The notes under the pieces are model-generated. The model did no database searches and had not been told where the DNA came from. It was given only the letters and a program-made list of their open reading frames with translations. This document shows, piece after piece, positions 41,564 to 52,424 of a stretch of 64,000 nucleotides of DNA. The DNA lies in NCBI GenBank assembly GCA_012845835.1, contig JABAKD010000016.1, positions 10,661,007 to 10,725,006 of the forward strand. Reading direction: 5' to 3'. The DNA comes from Undaria pinnatifida. Its lineage: Eukaryota > Sar > Phaeophyceae > Laminariales > Alariaceae. Position 1 is the first letter of the stretch. Each line of letters begins with the position of its first letter. Made by a program: the position numbers and the translations under genes.

Positions 41564-42628
41564 TTGCTGCATTGTATATACAGGATTTTGCCAAGACAAT
41601 TCTTCCGTGGAAAGGAGCCAGTCGAACAATGGACAGGCGCCCAAGGGAACGCTGCATTCCCGACGCCTCAAGAATTCCTAGAGGGAATTCTCCTGGAGAT
41701 CGTCGGCCAGTGGAAATGGCAAAGAAGACATGGATTTCATGAGCAGCAGCAAGAGCTACATAAAACTATGGCTTCAGTAGTAATGGCGTGGGCATTGGAG
41801 GATAAGCGGTCGGAGGAAATAAGCGCAAACCAACCCGAGTCGGGAAGGTTGGAAGAGGACGCTGAAGCGGCAGAACAAGAAACGCCACCGCAACCGCCCG
41901 AGCCGCTACCGCCGCAGCAGTCGCTGGCAGCGCGGCCGCTGGCCCTCCTGTCGCCACCGGAAGAAGCTGGCGGAGATGAGCACGAAGGCGTAATTGTATG
42001 TGAGAACATGGTGGTTGAGGTTGGAGGAGTGATGGCGTGTGATGGGGGAAAAGGGACGATGGAGTCCAAGCAGATGGACAAGGAGAAAGAGCTGCTTCGG
42101 CAGCAGCCGCAGCAGCCACGACTACCTGGTACTGCCGCCCCAAACCTATGGCCATTGTCACAGGCTCCGCAACCGTCGAAGCAGCCGGTGGAAGCACAGC
42201 AGCTTCCCCTGCTGTCGCCACCGCAGGAAGTTGGCGGAGATGAGCACGAAGAGGTGATGACATCTATGAAGCCGGTGGTTGAGGTTGGAGGAGTGGTGGC
42301 GTGTGATGGGGAGAAAGGGATGATGGAGATGGACAAGAAGGAAGAGTTGCTTCAGCAGCAGCCGAACCAGCAGCAGCCGAACCAGCAGCAGCCACAGCTA
42401 CCTGGTGTTGCCGACACAGACCCGTGGCCACCCCCAATGGCAGCAGGTCTTGTTGATGAGAACAACAGCGATTGGGAGATCGCAAGCCATGATTTTCAGT
42501 TTTTTGTTTCGGGAGGCAGAGCTATAGCAGGGTCGTTTGCGTTTGGAAAATGCGCAACGAAGGGAGGCCAGAGCGATCGCGAGCAGGATGGAAGCGATTG
42601 GAAGCGAGAAGGCATTGGCACTGGTTGA
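41564..42628 (+). CDS. Gln/Pro/Glu-rich ORF of the nested element with duplicated module
   Basis: This is a 354-codon frame. The N-terminal ~90 residues look globular (EFLEGILLEIVGQWKWQRRH, MASVVMAWALED). An overlapping frame upstream (41386-41742) carries LTVKRMAWFAALYIQDFAK, which would join naturally if one frameshift near 41615 is allowed. Residues ~128-165 and ~215-252 are two copies of LLSPP(E/Q)E(A/V)GGDEHE...VEVGGV(M/V)ACDG, an 87-residue duplication, separated by Gln/Pro-rich stretches. The C-terminus has NSDWEIASHDFQFFVSGGRA. No zinc knuckle, capsid, protease or polymerase motif is visible. It could be a highly diverged Gag or a captured host sequence. Confidence 0.5.
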   Translation: MLHCIYRILPRQFFRGKEPVEQWTGAQGNAAFPTPQEFLEGILLEIVGQWKWQRRHGFHEQQQELHKTMASVVMAWALEDKRSEEISANQPESGRLEEDAEAAEQETPPQPPEPLPPQQSLAARPLALLSPPEEAGGDEHEGVIVCENMVVEVGGVMACDGGKGTMESKQMDKEKELLRQQPQQPRLPGTAAPNLWPLSQAPQPSKQPVEAQQLPLLSPPQEVGGDEHEEVMTSMKPVVEVGGVVACDGEKGMMEMDKKEELLQQQPNQQQPNQQQPQLPGVADTDPWPPPMAAGLVDENNSDWEIASHDFQFFVSGGRAIAGSFAFGKCATKGGQSDREQDGSDWKREGIGTG

Positions 42629-43254
42629 TCCTTCAGCATCTTCGGGGGCTGGGGGCACGAGACGCCTGGTCGGCGCCTTACTCGTCCGCGGCGAACACGT
42701 GTACGCGAGAAGAGGTGACCCCACTACCGGGTGTCGGGATCGAAAGGCATGTAGTCTATTATTTTCAATTATTTTCAAGTACCCAAGCAATAGCAGTCGT
42801 ATCAAAACATGCTTGTTCGTGGAATGATGATACACTGCAACTGGTATGATTAGCGGTTCATAGCGATTACGATATTTTTGTTTGGTATAGCGCTCGCTCG
42901 AGGTAGAGTCAGTCGAATTATGCTATACTACAACTAACTGGTATACTTAGCGGTTGATACTCTGCTCATCAAGCGCAACAACGAACTGAAATGCTGGATT
43001 ATTTTAGGGATGAGCGATTGCTGTTCATAGAGCCATAGCTGAGGACCTTAGGGTGTTCAAAGCCAACGAGGGATCAACGGAACACTCCCCCTTAGTTTTT
43101 GGAGTTGGGACCGCGCTGTGGCCCACTGCAGCAAAAAAGGTGGGCAAGTGGTACCGGGGGGTCCTCGAAGCAGCTGAACGGTTCATGGGCAGGTGGCACG
43201 AGGATGAGGCAAAGCTGAGTAGACAGCGCCGCGCATCCGCCGTGGGTGGTGTCG

Positions 43255-44045
43255 AAGGGAACGGGGGGTGGGGGGGCAGCAGGAGGGGTAGAAGGAACAC
43301 CGCACAAGGGTATGGGGGCAGGGGGGGGGACAGGAGGAGTAGAAGGGAAACCGCGGTAGATGAAAGTAGGAAGGAGACCGCAGACAGGGTAGCAAGGTAC
43401 CAGGCCGACTAGTAGGTGGAACCTTTCTATCTATGCCACTCGTACCGCCAACTGCTGCGGCTGCTCGGAATGTGATGTCTTGGTACTTTGATTTTTCCGT
43501 GAATTTATTTTTTTCTTTCTTTCCCCTTCTTATCCTTATGAAGGGAGTCTTGCATGGTGGGTAGGTGACGAGCCTGTTTCATTTGGCCCTCCCAGTCTTC
43601 CTTCTTTTACTTGTTTCTTTTTTCCGGGGTATTTTTTTCCCTTTCTTTCCCCCTTGCATGTCCATTTTGGCTCATGCTCGGGGTATGTTTCTATCTCCCG
43701 TGCTTTGGTTCCCCTTTTTATTTATTTATTTATTTATTTTGTCTTGGTTTCTTTCGTTGTTTCTCTCTTTTACAAGGTATTTTGGTTTAATGAGAAGAAC
43801 ACAAAGGGGGGTGGGGGGGAAACAGGAAGAGTAGAAGGAAAGCCGTCCAAGGGAATGGGGGCAGGGGGGGCAACAGGAGGAATAGAAGGGAGACCGCGGT
43901 GGACGAAGGCAGGAAAGAGATGGCAGACAGGGTAGCAAGGTACCAGGCCGACTAGTAGGTACATAGCACTTTTCGTCTTTTTCTGGGGTATTTTTTTCCC
44001 CTTTGTTCCCTCCTTGCGTGTCCAGGTTTTTGGCTCGTGTTCGGA
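43255..44045. repeat. duplicated G-rich block and T-rich block in nested element
   Basis: A ~155-bp G-rich segment (43255-43412) recurs at 43795-43955, each ending with AGGGTAGCAAGGTACCAGGC and CGACTAGTAGGT. Each is followed by a T-rich segment with GGGGTATTTTTTTCCC. The middle 200 bp differ. Confidence 0.7.
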
Positions 44046-44049
44046 TTAT

Positions 44050-46210
44050 CTTATTTTGGTTTTACTTTACTTTATTTTATTTCATTTTATTATGTTTCTT
44101 TTCCGAGCTTTGGCTCTCCTTTCCGGTTGGGTTGTTTCTTCGATTTCCCCTTCATTTTGTTTGTTTCATTTTTTGTTTTTATTTTTATCTTTGTTTTTAT
44201 TTGTGTTTTTTGTTTTTGTTTTTGTTTTTGTTTATTTCGTATTTCTCTCTTCCAATGTATTTCTGTTGCTGACGTATGTATGTTGTGCCTGTCGTACCCA
44301 GTACTAGGGCATGACATTGCGTTGTCGAATGCATTACGATGCATTATCTCTGTGTCGTGGCTTGTGACCACAGAGCTGATCTTTCTAGGGTGAAGAATCA
44401 GTACGGACACTGGGTGTGCTGGATGTCGACGAGTAGAAGAACGGTTTAATGTGAAGAACACACACACACATAGTACTGATGTTTGTCGGGGAATGATACA
44501 CAGCGCTTGCCTGTTTTTGCACTTTGGTTCATTTTCAATCAACCATTTTCCATCAGTTCCAAAGAATCAAGAAAAAATGGTTACTTACTGCCGAAAGCAT
44601 TACTTTTGATCCTGGTCGTTGGAAAAGATCATGGTATTGTTTGGCGTATTAGCGGTCTATACTGTTGGTAGATGGTACCTGGTACGTGGTCGTGGTGGTA
44701 TACTTTTTTTCTTTGGCTGGCCGGGATAAGTTCACTTACGATATACCTGGTATGAATCCGTACTTCATTTTTTGTTGCAACAACGAGAGGTGATGGGTGG
44801 GGTGGTTGCGTTTTTAACACACAACTGAATTTTCAACCCTGCCTGGTGCTATGCCTGCAGTACTCGTGGTACCAGGTAGGTATGAGAGTCGTAGTTTATT
44901 GACGTATTTTCTAGGCAATAGTGGATGATAGGATTGTGTTCACCCCCCCCCCCCCCCCCCAATGCCGTACAAAACCGAGTGATCAGGGGGGAAGGGTGGA
45001 TAGATATAAGGCTTGTACTATCCACAGGTGATCACACGTCATGTACGAACGAACGCACAGCAGTAGTATACAAGCAAAATATTTGTTGTTTTTGGGAGCT
45101 TGTGACAAGGAAATTTGAGATTTTTATCTTTTGAGCTGGTGGGGCGGAAAGAGGTATCGATCGTCCACGTGACATATTATTTTCAGCTCGCGGAGACGTT
45201 ACCACCGCCGTAGTCTTGCGACGAACTCCTGGTGATATGAATTGGAGGTCGAGATGGCAGGATGCTTGATTTATTTGAACAGGGAGAGTAGGTAGATATG
45301 ATTAATGCTGGCTTCCATAGTTAGTTGAAAGAGCACATGTCCTAATCAAAGTGTCCTGTATTACCAACGCGTGATGAGAGCTTGGTATGGACTTAACCAG
45401 AGCGGAACTGGTTGGACAAAATGTGGCTTGACTCCGGAGTGGGGAAGTTATATCTTGGCTCATATTTTGGGTGATGAAATAATAGTTGAAGGCGATGCTC
45501 TTACATTTTTGTTTGAAGTTGAGGATGGTACTTTTGAGCTTGCAGGAATTTAGGATGGCGTGGGCATTATCGTGACAGTTGTCACGAGCAGGAGGAATGT
45601 AGAATTGACTATTTGCTCGCATCAATGTCCGAGAACCAAACTCGGGTCTGCGTTGATACCTATTGTTATACTATTTTTAATTTTGCCTGGGGCATGATGA
45701 AAACGGGAGTATCTATATTACCACCAGAATTTTGTATGATCGAAGGTTTGGAAGTATATTAATTGGGGGGAACAGTAATGGTGTTTTCGAGTAGTGGAAA
45801 ACGAACTTTGATACCTGGTATTTTATCTTGATTTCAGCATTGAAATTGCTCGATCGAAAGCTTGGGAGTATGATAATTTAACGTAACTTATAGGTGATTT
45901 CGTGGTATATCTTAGGCTTGATTTATTGAACCACAATCGAGAGTTTTTCTTTCTGGTCTTACACAGACTAAAATTACTACTGCACTCTTGATCGCCCATA
46001 TTCTTATCGGCGATTTCCGTTACGATTACTGCGGTTCCATTCCGCTAGCTACGGCGTTGGATATCAACATTTCATGTTTTTGGAGCAGAGGCAGTATGGT
46101 TTTGAAATTGAAATAGGATATTGGAGGCATGTACCTTGTTTTGAATAGGCAAGGTTCGGATGGTGCGCTTTGGATGAACGTTATTATGACGTGCACACAG
46201 GCAGGGGGAA
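44050..46210. other. AT-rich non-coding interior of nested element
   Basis: It starts with TTTTTGTTTTTG runs, then a C tract (44942-44960), then about 1.2 kb of AT-rich sequence with open frames under 110 codons. No domain was seen. The last bases form the polypurine tract of the nested element. Confidence 0.5.
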
Positions 46211-46564
46211 TGTTGGTTTATGTGTTGGTTCATGCCTGCGCACAAGTCTGGTGTATGATGTGTATGACTGCATAGAATCTACGGAGATGGTAGAATAAAA
46301 CTATTGATATGATTGGCGGTCCCAATCTTCGATATGTTCGAGTTGAGCCCCCTTTGTCGCAGTGTACTGGTACTACTGCTGTTACTCAGTGTACTATTTT
46401 GTTCTCTTCGGGTGTGCATGTTCCGAGTGGCCTCCCGGGCTCTGTTACTTTAATGTATAGTCTATATATTCTATTTTCTTATCTTCTCCGCCTGATGGCC
46501 TCTCGTCGGGTACCGAGAGCAATCTCCCCGTGAGCCGCCCTACGGGCATACAGATTGTCAATTA
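46211..46564 (+). repeat. 3' LTR of the nested element
   Basis: This 354-bp copy of 40992-41355 ends in the shared ATTGTCAATTA immediately before the AGTAG duplication. Confidence 0.88.
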
Positions 46565-46569
46565 AGTAG

Positions 46570-46958
46570 ATCACTTTCGGCCTTATCTAGCTGGTGGGCA
46601 GTTTGAGGTAGTGACCGACTGCTCTGCTCTTACCTGTTTTTTGCGGAGTCGCGAGTTGTGCCCCGAGCTGCACAGATGGGGACTCAGACTCACGGACTAC
46701 GACATGTTGCTGGAATGGCGGGCAGGGGTACAACACGTCCTGCCAAACGCTCTGTCACGCCTACCACACTCACTAGAGTCTCAAGCCAATGTAGACGACT
46801 CGTTCCCCGATAATTTCACGTTAGGAGCACCGTCGGACGTTTTGGGACCCAAAGGGTCTACTCTAGACGGGGTCCGCTTAGCAAAGGTAGATGCGGAGAA
46901 TGTGGCGGGAGCTGACGGTGACGATTCCCCCTCCGATCCACGTCAGAACCGCCGTTAA
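46570..46958 (+). pseudogene. gypsy RNase H, 3' part
   Basis: It continues the RNase H split at 40985: FEVVTDCSALTCFLRSRE, then LHRWGLRLTDYDMLLEWRAG, and HVLPNALSRLPH, the usual end of gypsy RNase H (NxxADALSR pattern). The frame then runs into a spacer before integrase and stops at 46958. Confidence 0.8.
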
Positions 46959-47010
46959 AGGATGCTAACGACGCCCGTCTACTTGCCCTACGAGCTGTGC
47001 CCTTCGCGAC

Positions 47011-48157
47011 ATGTGCAGCGCTCACACAGACCCACCTACGCTGCGTCGTGGATGCCGGACCCGTATCCCGTCCGCGCGACTGCGTCCCCTCGGCGACGCC
47101 CAGGTTTCACCAGCGGAACATCTTGGGGACCCGGAAGGCGACCGCCCCGGGATACTAACGCCCATCGAGTCAACGTCGTCGCCCCCGCGAGCAGCACCAC
47201 TCCCGACCCACGCCCGCAACGACGAGCTCAGCGACGACCTGAGGGAGGTGCTGTCAGCAGGGGGGGAGGTTCCACGCTCGTCAGAGACCGCCCTCGTCAT
47301 GGAGGGACCAGCCACCCACAGGTGCTCATCAACCCAGCTACCCTCGCGCGGAAGCAACAAGACGACAGACACTCGTCTGGGTCAGGTTCGCAGCAGTTTG
47401 CGTGAGAGTAGCGGTACGAGCGCGGGAGGAGTGGTCGCTAAAGGCTATGATTCAGACGAGAACGATTTAATCCGGTACACAGGCGAGCAAGGAAAGAATC
47501 TGCCAGCTATTCCGAAATCCATGGTAGCTGATGATCTCGCTCTGGTTCACACTCTGCACGGGCACGCGGGAGTAGGTGTCTGGCTTTTGTACGGGATCAC
47601 TTTTACTGGCCATTCATTTCTCGCGACGCCCGTAGTACGTGCTATCGTGCGGATGTCGCAGGCGCAAGAGACCACATAGGCGACGTATCGCAATGCTGCC
47701 GGGACGCCAGTTAGAACTGTGGGATGAACTACAGATAGGCATCTTAAAAATACAAACACCCTCTCTTTGCAGCAACAAGTATGTCCTGCTGATAATCGAT
47801 CGCGCCTCCAAATTCCCATTCGGCTTCTTCCTAGAAACCAAGATAGCAATAGGCGTGGCGCGAGTCCTTACCGACTTATGCTTGACGTTCGGCGTGCCTT
47901 GAGTAATCCGCTGCGACGGTGGTAAGGAGGTTGGAGCGGAAGTAGTGACACACTTGTGCTGTTGGCTACATGCGGACATAGTGTTTGGCCCCGCTGATCA
48001 CCCGCGTGGTCAAGGAGCGGTTGAGAGATTAGGAGGTTGGGTGCAAGAGCTGTTAGCGGAGTTATGTCGATCGTGGGCCGAGAGGTGGGACAAGTACGTG
48101 TCACCGGCAATCTGGATCAAATGCACTTTACCGACGTATCTCTCCCCTCTAACATGA
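47011..48157 (+). pseudogene. gypsy integrase
   Basis: A Pro/Arg-rich spacer leads into the zinc-binding start LVHTLHGHAGVG. A frame change near 47.64 kb gives the core: YVLLIIDRASKFPFGFFLE (first Asp), a stop TGA after LTFGVP, then IRCDGGKEVGAEVV (second Asp) and ADHPRGQGAVERLGGWVQE (Glu). The D,D,E triad is therefore present but split by the stop at about 47901. It would insert the cDNA when intact. Confidence 0.8.
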
Positions 48158-49089
48158 CCCCGTTTGAGCTGCTGTTCGGCCGTACGCCCCGCACGTCGTT
48201 ACACTCCTTGGTACCGTTGTCAGGAGAGACAGAGCAGAGCGGTGGGCTAGACGACTTCGTGGGGCGACGCAAACAGAACCTCAGAGGAGTACGACTCGCG
48301 CTCGAGAAACGTTACAACCTGAGGTTAACCTCACGGGCCCGAGCCAACGCCGCCAGCTCACGACCCTCAGCCGAAACCCAGCTAGAGAAAGGAAGCCTCG
48401 TGTGAGTGCGCGAGTCAGAGAGCAGCAGACATCGCGAAAACCGAGGACGTAAGCTCCAGCACGACCACTACACAGGCCCTTGGGCAGTCACGGAGGTATT
48501 ACAGACAGGCCTAAGCCTTCAAGTAACGATGAGAGGTGGAAAGCAACGCACCTGACATGTATCCACAGCAGACGTTAAGCCATACTACCTACGACCCCTT
48601 ACTCTTAGACACTCACAGGCTGACGAGTTGCACAATATGCGTGGGACTCCGATTTTACGCTACCGTTCGAGGCGGCGAACCCTTCGGCTTTCGACACCCC
48701 CACCAGTTGCCGTCAGACAACCTCGCCCTCCGGCACATCTAGATGGGAGTACAGGGGAAGAACGACTGCAGGAGTACAGAGTCAGACTGGTCGACAGAAA
48801 ACGAAGTGCTACTAAGTTTCACCTCCTTACACTTGAATGGTTTTATGGCACTCTGGCACGCATACAATCCTTAACGTGCGATCGATCCAGCTCCCGTCTC
48901 AGTCAATCCTCGTACGCCACTCTCGCCGCCGAGCCTTGACACTGTTGTTTCCGACAGGTTACACCATCTGGAAAGACTTTGGTGGGCCTCAAACTGCAGG
49001 GTCAAGTGTACGACTATAGAGGCCGCTACTGGCGAGTACGCTACAGCGACCAGAACTGGGAAGAACTGAACGAGTTGGAACAGTTGTAG
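48150..49089 (+). pseudogene. gypsy integrase C-terminal tail
   Basis: After the core, MTPFELLFGRTPRTSLHSLV is typical of gypsy integrases. A conserved basic region follows, with stops at 48403 and 48556 and further frame changes. The last ~35 residues before the stop at 49089 read VYDYRGRYWRVRYSDQNWEE and then LNELEQL. An aromatic-rich short terminal domain like this recurs at the end of some algal and oomycete gypsy polyproteins as I recall, and may bind chromatin in place of a chromodomain. That role is inference. Confidence 0.6.
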
Positions 49090-49214
49090 AGCTGAAGTGC
49101 CACGTACTCCTCGACAACTTGACGAGGATCTTCCTCTCCTACTCGCGCTACTTCCGACGCGACGACACGGCGAAGACCTTCCTCGTCTACTTTTTTTTTT
49201 TCGCTTGATCTTTT

Positions 49215-49860
49215 TTTTACTTAAGGGGGGTCAGCTTGGTGTGTGCGTTTGTTTTATTTTCTTCGACCACCGCGTTAGCTGTTTTGCTTGTTTGGTTCTG
49301 TCTTTTCTTCTTTCCGTTTAGCCGTGTTGGCTGTTATGGTTCGTTTTGTATTTAATTTTGTATTTTTTTCTTCTACAGTCTAGTCTATACGTATATATAT
49401 ATTATAAAAAATGAAAATACGCTCCAGCTGTGAGATCGAAGATTTCGTCGAAACTCACCTTTGCAAGCTGTGTGTGATACTCCGATCGCGCGCATTACGA
49501 GTTGTGTGTCCTCATTAAGGATATAGGTCGGCGACTCCCCTTACAACTACAGTGTAGCTATCAGGGTCAACAGGGTGATTTTAGTCAGTCTGTGCGCTGA
49601 AACTACAAATTTATAAAACCCGTTTCTGAGGGGGACAAAATCTGACAGCTGTGGAGGGAAATGTATCCTTTTATCAAGTGAATATATATATATATTCTTT
49701 CTCGTCCCATTTCGATACCGGTATGGGCAGTTTTGTTTATTTTGTTTTGTCTTTGCCTCTTTTTTTTTAGCCGTGTTGGCTGTGTTAGTTTGTGTGATGT
49801 TATTTTTTTGTTTGTATTTTTTCCCACTCAGCTTTGTGGGCTAGGTTTCAATAGTATGCT
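49215..49860 (+). repeat. T-rich repeat F, interrupted by family B
   Basis: T-rich sequence with the recurring motif (A/C)GCCGTGTTGGCTGTT(T/A)TG occurs at 49255-49380 and 49700-49800. It also occurs at 58.2-58.8 kb. The part from 49407 to 49690 is an inserted family B copy with TATATATATAT on both sides. Confidence 0.6.
49407..49690 (+). repeat. dispersed repeat B, copy 5 (short)
   Basis: It starts AAAATACGCTCCAGCTGTGAG and runs to GGGAAATGTATCCTTTTATC. It ends after one module. TA-rich runs at both edges could be a duplicated target, but their simple sequence makes this uncertain. Confidence 0.75.
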
Positions 49861-49861
49861 T

Positions 49862-50445
49862 TATGTAAGAATGTCGGAACAGTCTGGAGTTTGGCGGAAC
49901 GAAGAGGAAATATCGGAGAACCGGGTAGCATAGGGGGGGGGGTGGTTCCAAGGGAAGGAATAGCGGAAAATAGGAGGACCTCAGCAGCAACAACGTAGCA
50001 CACCAGCAGCACACCAGCAGCGAGTATCGGACACAACAACCGGTAGAGGAAGAAGGAAGTAGCGCCCACGCAGCAGCGACAGCAGCAGCAGTAGCAGTAG
50101 GGAGAACACGTCGGCAGGAGCATAGGGGTAGAGAGGTGGCACGGGGAGACACCAATCGCGATCTACATTTCTGGGCAGGAGAGTGCGACAGATGATGCAG
50201 CTTCAATGGAAACAGCAGCAGCAACACAGGAGGGTCAGCAGATTAGAAGGAAGGTCGTACGACAGGAGCATAGGAGAACAGGGATACAGCAGGTAAAACA
50301 GTAGTAGTGTCATCGATCACAAGCTACTCAAGAACAGCACACATCGTGGTGAGCGCGTGTTGTATGGACTGCTGTGGATGAGAAGAGAAGAAATAAGAAG
50401 AAGGAGTGTTGTACAAGCATGGTCGTATAGGGATGCCGAACGAGC
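49862..50445 (+). repeat. dispersed repeat C, copy 1
   Basis: It begins TGTAAGAATGTCGGAACAG and ends about GATGCCGAACGAGCA. The body is CAG-rich (GCAGCAGCGAGTATCGGACA). Copies occur at 57557 (truncated) and 61858. The TG...CA ends suggest a solo LTR, with no target duplication seen. Confidence 0.7.
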
Positions 50446-50532
50446 AGGTTAACGCAGAGATTCAAGAGTAAGGACATGTTTGCGACACCATGACGCATAC
50501 CGAGAACAAACAGTTAGGCGAGTCCCGAGTGT

Positions 50533-50901
50533 ATGGGTAGCGCAGCGATCTGTTCCCTGAAGCCATTCATTACATCAAAAGCCACTAGAGAAAACCCAAA
50601 ACGTACAAGGGAGCCAAAAAAAAAAAAAATCCGATTAGGTGGAGTTCGTATGAGACAGAGGCCGGGGAGGGACCCTCGGCAATTTGATATTTATCCGCAG
50701 GCTTGTGTGTTGGATTGGCTGCTATTAATAGCTAGTCGAGGTCCTTATATTATTATAGACCGTGCACTACTCTGGTATATCATACCAGAAGGGTGCGGTA
50801 TAGGACGGAAAACACCACGGAAACAAATATTGGAACGTAATCATACAACATGGAAAGCCCGGCGATTGTATTTAATATTTACCGCAGCAGTGACGCGGTG
50901 A
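50533..50901 (+). CDS. hypothetical protein, 122 codons
   Basis: This is an ATG-started frame with a basic N-terminal third (KKKKIRLGGVRMRQRPGRD) and a hydrophobic middle (VLDWLLLIASRGPYIIIDRA), which could be one membrane-embedded helix. The C-terminus is basic. No family was recognised. It stands alone between repeat C and a CTA microsatellite. An A-run at its start may have produced the Lys string, so coding status is doubtful. Confidence 0.25.
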   Translation: MGSAAICSLKPFITSKATRENPKRTREPKKKKIRLGGVRMRQRPGRDPRQFDIYPQACVLDWLLLIASRGPYIIIDRALLWYIIPEGCGIGRKTPRKQILERNHTTWKARRLYLIFTAAVTR

Positions 50902-50984
50902 CATTTACCGTCACTGGAACGAGCTCCACGATATGACCACAGCCGCTACGCGTACTAACCACTAACGGCACTAGTCTACAGCCT

Positions 50985-51180
50985 TAGCATAGTACTGTTA
51001 ATATTCTGGCCTTGCAGTGTTAATACTACTAGGATGCTACTATCACTACTACCGCTAATACTATTACGACTGCTACTACCAGTACTAGTAGTACTACTAC
51101 ACTACTACTGCTGCTGATGCTGCTATACTGCACTCTACTACTAACCCTTATTGCTATTACTCGGAGATTACGATACCACT
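50985..51180. repeat. imperfect CTA/TACTA microsatellite
   Basis: The stretch is a run of CTACTA, CTACTG and TACTAGTA variants with interruptions. No coding is likely. Confidence 0.7.
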
Positions 51181-51394
51181 TCATATACTGTTCAGACTAT
51201 TAATAGCGGTGTAAAGTGTGACTGCTACGGAACGGATGAAGCGGGTGGCAACGGGCGGGGAGGAGGGGGGTCGCTGGGGGGGGGGGGGACGAACATATAC
51301 ATGCGTACAAGTAGACATTTTCAAAACAGGAGATCAACGGCGCGGGGGGGGGGAGGGGTGGCGAGTTGAGGCAATGAATCTAGGAAGGACGGGG

Positions 51395-52170
51395 CGAGCA
51401 GGATAGAGTTCACGACCCGGCCGGGGGGGGACGGGGCAGCGGGGCCGCGAAAAGGAAAGAGGGGGGGGTGTGCGGCAACGGGGCGCACACAACCAGGTCG
51501 GGAAAGAACGCGGCGACGGAGCCGCGCAGAACAACCACATATTGACGTAAAGCGCGCGAAGAATTTTAGGGGAACAACAGAGGGGAAAACCAGAGGGGAA
51601 CAGGAACAGGAAGAAAAATACGGAAAGGAAAGGGAAAGACAGTAGGTGACGAAGGGGATAAAGGAACACGGGGGATAGGGCGCGCGAGAGGAAGGGGGGA
51701 AGGAGGGTACGGGGAAAGAACCGGACAGGAACAGGAAGGAGAAGCTAGGGGTATCGGGGCGGGAAGGCCGCGAATAAGAAGTACCGAACTGGGAAAAGGG
51801 GGGAGCGATGGCGGCCAGGCCGCGAGCTCAAATAAACGGGGGGGTGCGCGGAGAAAGGGCCGTGAAAAGGGGGGGGGGGGGGGGTGTACGGCAACGAGAC
51901 CGTACACGACCCGGCCGGAGGGGAGCACGGAAACGGGGCCGCGCAAAGAAAACGGGGGGGTGTGTGCGGCAACGGGGCCGCACACAATCAGGTAGGGAAC
52001 GAACGTGGCGACGGCGGCCAGGCCGCGGGTTTTAGCAAATGGGGGTGCGAGGCAAAGGGGCCACGCAAAACGTGTGGGGGGTGGTGTGCGGTAACGGGAC
52101 CGTACACGACCCGGCCTGGGGGAAGCGCGGCAACGGGGCCGCGCAAATAAAGGGGGGGTGCGTGTGCAGC
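51395..52170. repeat. left, diverged part of G-rich minisatellite
   Basis: Units of GCGGCAACGGGGCCG(T/C)(A/G)CACGACC type are separated by G runs at 51395-51540 and 51830-52170. Between them (51540-51830) lies a purine-rich segment without clear units. Unit order is irregular. Confidence 0.7.
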
Positions 52171-52182
52171 AACGGTGTGGTT

Positions 52183-52422
52183 CTACGGTAGCCCCCCCAA
52201 CTTTTCTTTAACGAAATCGCCGGTTTTAAAACCAGCTCCTGGCCGTATCTCCCGAAATACGGTCCCCCTTACCACCCGGACGTCATCGTTCGATAGTCCT
52301 CCGCAAACAAAATAATATATGCAGATACTCTTTTCATAGCATCCTTCCTCGTGTCGAGCAGCCATGAAACGTTCGTTAAAGAAAACCGCTGGTTTGGGGG
52401 GGGCTATCGTAGAATCAGTCAA
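52183..52422 (-). other. non-repetitive coding-like island inside the minisatellite
   Basis: A 79-codon minus frame of ordinary protein composition interrupts the array: PAVFFNERFMAARHEEGCYE, ICIYYFVCGGLSNDDVRVVR and FREIRPGAGFKTGDFVKEKL. Base composition here is much less G-biased than on either side. It has no recognised domain. It is open across its full length and could be part of a transposon or host gene carried into the array. The frame continues into the array at its N-terminal edge, so its true start is unknown. Confidence 0.35.
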
Positions 52423-52424
52423 CG

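Larger units (their letters stand above)
40987..46569 (+). mobile_element. non-autonomous LTR element nested in gypsy RNase H
   Basis: Direct repeats at 40992-41355 and 46211-46564 bound 4.86 kb of internal sequence. The target duplication AGTAG lies just outside both (40987-40991 and 46565-46569). Removing the element joins the RNase H frame, which continues after 46570 with FRPYLAGGQFEVVTDCSALT. A purine tract GGCAGGGGGAA precedes the second LTR. The LTRs start TGTTGG and end AATTA, not the usual CA. No protease, RT or integrase is present. The internal region has a Gln/Pro-rich ORF, a duplicated G-rich block, and ~2 kb of AT-rich DNA. It resembles a LARD-type element that depends on others. 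Confidence 0.9.
35080..49230 (+). mobile_element. degenerate Ty3/gypsy element, interrupted by a nested LTR element
   Basis: Gag, aspartic protease, RT, RNase H, integrase and a C-terminal tail follow on the plus strand in gypsy order (integrase after RNase H). The RNase H is split at 40987-46569 by another LTR element. A purine tract (TTAAGGGGGG) at about 49223-49232 would mark the start of a 3' LTR, but the following T-rich sequence has no clear partner near 35 kb, so outer limits are estimates. Stops lie in protease, RT and integrase, and the RT active site is mutated, so it is dead. Confidence 0.8.
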
